From contig CAJMSQ010000030.1 in the NCBI GenBank assembly GCA_905216095.1, forward strand, positions 1 through 26,716: a stretch of DNA of 26,716 bases. Reading direction: 5' to 3'. This document shows, in pieces, positions 23,413 through 26,716 of the stretch; the stretch's first letter is position 1, and each line of letters opens with the position of its first letter. A program made the translations under genes and the position numbers. This DNA comes from an uncultured bacterium (GTDB lineage: Bacteria > Bacteroidota > Bacteroidia > Bacteroidales > Bacteroidaceae). Below the pieces are notes generated by a model. It saw only the letters and a program-made list of their open reading frames with translations. It ran no database searches and was not told the origin of the DNA.

Positions 23413-24312
23413 CTAAACAGTTATAGTCAAATTCAGGCTTATCCAGTGCAAGAAACGCCACAACACAAACGCAGGCAAAATTTCAAGCGCACAAAAGTAC
23501 AAAATTATATGGACATAGCCCAGCCCGTGCTTGAAAAATATGCGAAAGCACCTGAAAAATAGCACTAATCCGACAAGTGCCGACACCGAGCCAAGGGCCA
23601 TGGCGCAATGGCGGAGCGACAGGCCGAAATAGACCGCCGACAGCACGACGGGCAACAGCAGGAAGCCGGAAGCGAACAGCGACAACAGATAGGCATCGGC
23701 CCACTGCGCGGTGCGGGAACGGTCGAAGAGCACGCCGTTCACCATGTGATAGAGCGCGAACTTACCCAAATAAAAAAGGAAACAGGAGGCGACGGCCACC
23801 ACAGGCAGCACCGGCGGCGGCACATCGGCAAAGGCGTCGGGCAGGCAGGCCTGTGCGTAGACAAAGAACAGGATGCCCTGCACGAAGGCGGCCAGAAAGA
23901 CAAAGAACAGGAAGCCGCGCGTCTCGGATGCCGCACGCTCGCTGCGCTCATAGTCGGCCACGGGCGCACGGAACAGGGCCGAGAACATCTCGCACAGGCT
24001 TCGCCACGAGCGGACGGTGACGGAGACGGCGAAAAAGGCGGTCAGCAACAGGGTTGCGGCGAAACCGTCCTCGGCACCTATGTCATAGGGCCGCAAATCG
24101 CCCGCAACGCCCGGAGCGTCGGCCGTGTGCAAGTCGGCAAGCCGGAAGAAGGTGAGCGCAGGCGCGTCCTTTACGGCCGCGGACGGCGCCCCGGCGTTCT
24201 CCCAACAGTCGAAACACACGGCGGAGTCCGGCGCGCACACGACTGACGGCGGCAGCGCGCACACGGGCACGGTGTCGGTCGCAAGACTGTCTATATATAA
24301 GGTATCGGGCAT
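23413..24312 (-). CDS. DUF4271 domain-containing membrane protein
   Basis: A 299-residue protein. The first 75 residues are polar and Cys/Pro/Ala-rich with no clear signal. From about 84 onward there are six or so hydrophobic segments, including FAATLLLTAFFAVSV, GFLFFVFLAAFVQGILFFVY, VLPVVAVASCFLFYLGKFALY, and a C-terminal YVHIILYFCALEILPAFVLWRFL. The YLGKFALYHMVNGVLFD and YFCALEILPAFVL stretches, plus its position directly before hemD (17 bases), match the Bacteroidota DUF4271 family. No biochemical role is known. Gene-neighbour conservation with hemD suggests a functional link, but that is inference. Confidence 0.88.
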   Translation of the reverse strand: MPDTLYIDSLATDTVPVCALPPSVVCAPDSAVCFDCWENAGAPSAAVKDAPALTFFRLADLHTADAPGVAGDLRPYDIGAEDGFAATLLLTAFFAVSVTVRSWRSLCEMFSALFRAPVADYERSERAASETRGFLFFVFLAAFVQGILFFVYAQACLPDAFADVPPPVLPVVAVASCFLFYLGKFALYHMVNGVLFDRSRTAQWADAYLLSLFASGFLLLPVVLSAVYFGLSLRHCAMALGSVSALVGLVLFFRCFRIFFKHGLGYVHIILYFCALEILPAFVLWRFLHWISLNLTITV

Positions 24313-24355
24313 ACGGAATAATATTTTTTCAGTCGGTCATCGTCCTCTTTTCCTG

Positions 24356-24931
24356 TCACAACGCGGCGAACTTGCGCACCGCCTCCTCCCAGCAGGGCGT
24401 GTTCTCGCAGAGCGCAACGGCCTCGTCGGGCGTCAAGGCCACCTGCCAGATGGCCTTATGCTCGGGACGCATGAACCTTTCCTCCACGGCCCGTTCGAGC
24501 TGTGCCAGCAACGGGTCGAAGTAACCGCCCGTGTTGAGCACGACGACGGGCTTCAGATAGAGCCCGAGCTGCTTCCACGTGATGATTTCGAGCAGTTCCT
24601 CGAGCGTGCCCACGCCTCCGGGCAGCGCGATACAGGCATCGGACATGCCGGCCATGGTCTCCTTGCGACTGTGCATGTCTTCGGTGACGATGAGCCGCGT
24701 CATGGCCGTATGTTGCCAGCCCTGTTCTATCATGAAACGGGGGATGACGCCCACCGCCTCGCCGCCTGCCGCCATGCAGGCCTCAGCCGCGGCAGCCATC
24801 AGGCCGGTCCGTCCCGCGCCGTTCACGACAACGTGGCCGCGGCGGGCAAGCAGTTCGCCCAGCCCGCGGGCCGCCTCGACATAAGCCGCCGGCACCTGAC
24901 CGCTCGACGCGCTGTAGATGGTAATGTTCAT
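24356..24931 (-). CDS. LOG-family (TIGR00730) Rossmann-fold protein
   Basis: A 191-residue protein of the lysine-decarboxylase-like/LOG family. The motif PGGVGTLEEL is at 104-113, with SRKETM (88-93) upstream; these form the active site of cytokinin nucleoside-5'-monophosphate phosphoribohydrolases. The first glycine loop reads NGAGRTGLM (37-45) where YGGGxxGLMG is typical, a mild deviation. In bacteria these enzymes usually hydrolyse nucleoside monophosphates to base and ribose 5-phosphate; the physiological substrate here is unknown. It is 57 bases downstream of metK, separated by a GC-rich palindrome and an ATTATATATAAT palindrome (24944-24955) that ends just before the start region. Confidence 0.9.
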   Translation of the reverse strand: MNITIYSASSGQVPAAYVEAARGLGELLARRGHVVVNGAGRTGLMAAAAEACMAAGGEAVGVIPRFMIEQGWQHTAMTRLIVTEDMHSRKETMAGMSDACIALPGGVGTLEELLEIITWKQLGLYLKPVVVLNTGGYFDPLLAQLERAVEERFMRPEHKAIWQVALTPDEAVALCENTPCWEEAVRKFAAL

Positions 24932-24960
24932 GGGTCGCTACACATTATATATAATAGGAG

Positions 24961-24976
24961 CGGCCGGCACCGGCCG
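24961..24976 (-). terminator. GC-rich palindrome after metK, possible weak terminator
   Basis: CGGCCGG-CA-CCGGCCG is perfectly self-complementary and begins 12 bases after the metK stop. The following minus-strand bases (CTCCTATTATAT) are AT-rich but hold no true T tract, so it may pause polymerase or stabilise the metK message end rather than terminate. Confidence 0.35.
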
Positions 24977-24988
24977 GCCCGTCTCCCG

Positions 24989-26281
24989 TCAAAGTCCGAA
25001 AGCCTTTCTGATGTCGTCCACGCGGTCGAGTTTCTCCCACGTGAAGAGTTCCACCTCGACGGTCCGGGTCTCGCCCCCGCGGCGGCGGAACGTCTTGGTG
25101 ACGGTTTCGGGCCGGCGGCCCACGTGTCCGTAGCTGGCCGTCTCTTCATAGATGGGGTTGCGCAGTTTCAGCTGCTGCTCGATGGCACGCGGGCGCAAGT
25201 CGAAGAGTTCCTGTATCCTGCAGGCTATTTCCCCGTCGGTCAGATCCACATGTTTGCGGCCATACGTGTTCACATAGACCGAAACGGGCCGTGCCACGCC
25301 GATGGCATAACTCAGCTGGACGAGCATTTCGTCGGCCACGCCGGCCGCCACCATGTTCTTGGCGATGTGGCGTGCGGCATAAGCGGCCGAACGGTCCACC
25401 TTCGACGGGTCTTTACCCGAGAACGCGCCACCGCCGTGCGCACCCTTGCCGCCATAAGTATCGACGATGATTTTGCGTCCCGTCAGACCGGTGTCGCCGT
25501 GCGGGCCGCCGATGACGAACTTGCCCGTAGGGTTCACGTGGTACTTGATGACACCATTCGTGAACAGGGCCTTCACCTCGGGCGTATGCACCCGCTCGCG
25601 CAGGACGCGGGGAATGAGGATGCTGACCACGTCGTGGCGGATGCGGTCGAGCATCAGCTCGTCGGCACGCTCCTGGCTGCCGGCCTCGGCCGCCGTGATG
25701 AAGTCGTCGTGCTGCGTCGAAACGACAATCGTGTCTATGCGCACGGCACGCCCCTCGTCGTCATATTCAACGGTCACCTGGCTCTTCGAGTCGGGACGCA
25801 GATAAGTCATCTCGCGGCCCTCACGCCTGATTTCGGCCAACACGACAAGGATGTCGTGCGCCAGCGACAGCGGCAGCGGCATGTACGTATCGGTCTCGTT
25901 ATTGGCATAGCCGAACATCATACCCTGGTCGCCGGCGCCCTGCTCCATGGGGTCGGTACGCTCCACGCCGCGGTTGATGTCGGGGCTCTGCTCGTGTATG
26001 GCGCTCAACAGGCCGCAACTGTCGGCGTCGAACATGTATTCGGCTTTCGTATAACCGATGCGGCGGATGGTACGCCGCACAACGTCCTGCAGGTCTGCAT
26101 ACGCATCGGATTTCACCTCTCCTGCCACGACCACCTGTCCCGTGGTCACAAGCGTTTCGCAAGCTACTTTCGAGTCGGGGTCATAGGCCAGCAACTCGTC
26201 AAGCACGGCGTCCGATATCTGGTCGGCCACCTTGTCGGGGTGTCCTTCCGACACCGATTCGGATGTAAATAGATATCCCAT
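24989..26281 (-). CDS. metK: S-adenosylmethionine synthetase
   Basis: Makes S-adenosylmethionine from methionine and ATP. 430 residues from the ATG at 26281 ([21 protein letters not shown]), the canonical start; the open frame runs further upstream but through the leader. Motifs: GHPDK with catalytic His14, [12 protein letters not shown] (ATP signature 1), and [16 protein letters not shown] (signature 2). It is slightly longer than the E. coli enzyme (384) mainly through insertions typical of Bacteroidota. It is first in a seven-gene minus-strand run and has a long leader with a good promoter (26536-26566) and an attenuator-like terminator (26312-26342). Confidence 0.98.
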   Translation of the reverse strand: MGYLFTSESVSEGHPDKVADQISDAVLDELLAYDPDSKVACETLVTTGQVVVAGEVKSDAYADLQDVVRRTIRRIGYTKAEYMFDADSCGLLSAIHEQSPDINRGVERTDPMEQGAGDQGMMFGYANNETDTYMPLPLSLAHDILVVLAEIRREGREMTYLRPDSKSQVTVEYDDEGRAVRIDTIVVSTQHDDFITAAEAGSQERADELMLDRIRHDVVSILIPRVLRERVHTPEVKALFTNGVIKYHVNPTGKFVIGGPHGDTGLTGRKIIVDTYGGKGAHGGGAFSGKDPSKVDRSAAYAARHIAKNMVAAGVADEMLVQLSYAIGVARPVSVYVNTYGRKHVDLTDGEIACRIQELFDLRPRAIEQQLKLRNPIYEETASYGHVGRRPETVTKTFRRRGGETRTVEVELFTWEKLDRVDDIRKAFGL

Positions 26282-26311
26282 TTTATTTCTTCGTTTAGGA
26301 TGATTGGACAT

Positions 26312-26342
26312 AAAAAAACTGCTCACCGCAACGCGGAAGCAG
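26312..26342 (-). terminator. Attenuator-like terminator in the metK leader
   Basis: On the minus strand CTGCT (26342-26338) pairs with AGCAG (26323-26319), and inside it CCGC (26336-26333) pairs with GCGG (26329-26326) around a 3-base loop. A run of seven T residues follows (26318-26312). It lies about 30 bases upstream of the metK start codon and no gene ends just upstream, so it is a leader terminator. Confidence 0.6.
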
Positions 26343-26476
26343 AACAAAGAACGGTTTGCGGCAATCGCCACACCTGTGACCGTATGCAAAAGCAGTGCGA
26401 CTTTTCGTCCTTTCCCGGTATCCCCGCCCCGTATCGCAGACGTGACGCGGACCGGCCCGACGGGCCGACTGTCGTT

Positions 26477-26521
26477 TTAGCATTTTTTCTTGAGGTTGCA
26501 AGCAGCCAAATCTTTCCTCAT
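26477..26521 (-). CDS. Possible 14-residue leader ORF upstream of metK
   Basis: ATG at 26521 to TAA at 26477 encodes MRKDLAACNLKKKC, only about 9 bases after the inferred transcription start. The ATG of a second open frame overlaps its stop (ATGCTAA, ATG at 26483; 62 codons to 26295). It has two cysteines but no methionine run, so it is not an obvious methionine-sensing peptide. May be chance; reported because of its position. Confidence 0.25.
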   Translation of the reverse strand: MRKDLAACNLKKKC

Positions 26522-26535
26522 TCTGTCTTCGGCTG

Positions 26536-26566
26536 CAAAATTACACTTTTCCAAGCGACCGGACAA
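26536..26566 (-). promoter_or_regulatory. metK promoter
   Basis: On the minus strand TTG (complement of 26564-26566), exactly 20 bases, then TAATTTTG (26543-26536). The start of transcription should be near 26530. Confidence 0.8.
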
Positions 26567-26655
26567 GGGACAGGCACAAAAAAATCCTAACACTTCACCG
26601 CACACCGACATCCCGCCGCCGGCCCGCCGAAGATGCGGATTCCGCCCCGCCGGAG

Positions 26656-26716
26656 ATTTTAACACAATTTGCTTTCGGGCGAAAAATGTATTATCTTTGT
26701 AGTGCGGAAGCGCAGA
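26656..26716 (+). repeat. Repeat copy R3, start only
   Basis: Bases 26656-26699 are identical to the opening of R2 (14821-14864), from ATTTTAACAC through TATCTTTG. After that the sequence differs (TAGTGCGGAAGCGCAGA) and the window ends. Unlike R2 it is not preceded by the GGGACGCGAT palindrome; a different GC-rich imperfect inverted repeat lies upstream (about 26619-26653). Confidence 0.85.
26669..26699 (+). promoter_or_regulatory. Promoter inside repeat R3
   Basis: TTG at 26669-26671, 20 bases, TATCTTTG at 26692-26699, with the same spacer palindrome TTTCG-GG-CGAAA (26673-26684). It is divergent from metK; its product lies outside the window. Confidence 0.8.

Larger units (their letters stand above)
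26282..26530 (-). promoter_or_regulatory. Long structured metK leader
   Basis: About 250 bases between the inferred transcription start and the metK ATG. On the minus strand it contains a GC hairpin (arms 26453-26458 and 26462-26467), several purine-rich runs, a CCGCAA segment (26361-26356) and the terminator hairpin below. CCGCAA can pair with TTGCGG (26331-26326), which is part of the terminator stem, so two exclusive folds exist. I do not recognise the core sequences of SAM-I or SAM-II riboswitches here. The leader architecture is suggestive; ligand sensing is only inference. Confidence 0.45.

Noticed and set aside
24125..26272. A 715-residue + strand open frame opposite metK and the LOG gene
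   Set aside because: It is antisense to metK, whose motifs and start are unambiguous. Long antisense frames are common in high-GC genes, and its translation has no recognisable domain.
26282..26389. Longer N-terminus for MetK starting at 26389
   Set aside because: It would run through the leader terminator, and MetK proteins begin just before the [12 protein letters not shown] motif.

Overview
The window is high-GC chromosomal DNA of a member of the order Bacteroidales (family not resolved from sequence alone). The evidence is several promoters of the Bacteroidota type (-33 TTG, about 20 bases, then TAnnTTTG), a type IX secretion sorting domain, a DUF4271-hemD-rnpA-yidD-tatD block, a murC-ftsQ-ftsA-ftsZ-yqeY block and weak Shine-Dalgarno signals. 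I see no phage, transposase, CRISPR, tRNA or rRNA gene; almost every protein is a core housekeeping gene.

Layout. Positions 1-315 are non-coding and carry a reverse-oriented repeat edge plus an inverted pair of REP-like palindromes. On the + strand, 316-4345 is a tightly overlapping run: T9SS type B cargo protein, uvrA, and a YbaK-type aminoacyl-tRNA deacylase. A POT-family peptide transporter (4432-5958, closed by a terminator), uracil-DNA glycosylase and a DUF3109 cysteine-rich protein follow. Positions 7383-7810 hold repeat copy R1 and convergent terminators. From 14598 down to 7811 (- strand) runs the distal part of the division and cell-wall cluster: murC, ftsQ, ftsA, two tandem ftsZ genes, yqeY. 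Positions 14599-15214 are a 616-base non-coding island with a perfect 44-base palindrome and repeat copy R2. On the + strand comes gpmI with a strong terminator; then on the - strand a TauE/SafE permease with its DUF1634 partner; then on the + strand a secreted DUF362 protein translationally coupled to a TonB-dependent receptor. Finally a seven-gene - strand run goes from metK (start 26281) through a LOG-family protein, DUF4271, hemD, rnpA and yidD to tatD (end 21324). The metK leader is about 250 bases and ends in an attenuator-like hairpin. A further repeat copy (R3) begins at 26656 and runs off the window.

Most interesting points: (1) a tandem duplication of ftsZ in which the downstream copy has unusual residues in the G-box and T7 loop and lies behind a terminator-like hairpin; (2) a dispersed element of about 253 bases (two full copies, two partial edges) that encodes a near-consensus promoter followed after about 35 bases by an intrinsic terminator, then palindromic words that differ between copies while keeping pairing, so it is a candidate family of very short RNAs; (3) a metK leader with mutually exclusive terminator and antiterminator pairings and no SAM riboswitch I recognise; (4) a DUF362/TonB receptor pair of unknown substrate. 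All identifications come from reading motifs by eye; no database search was run.
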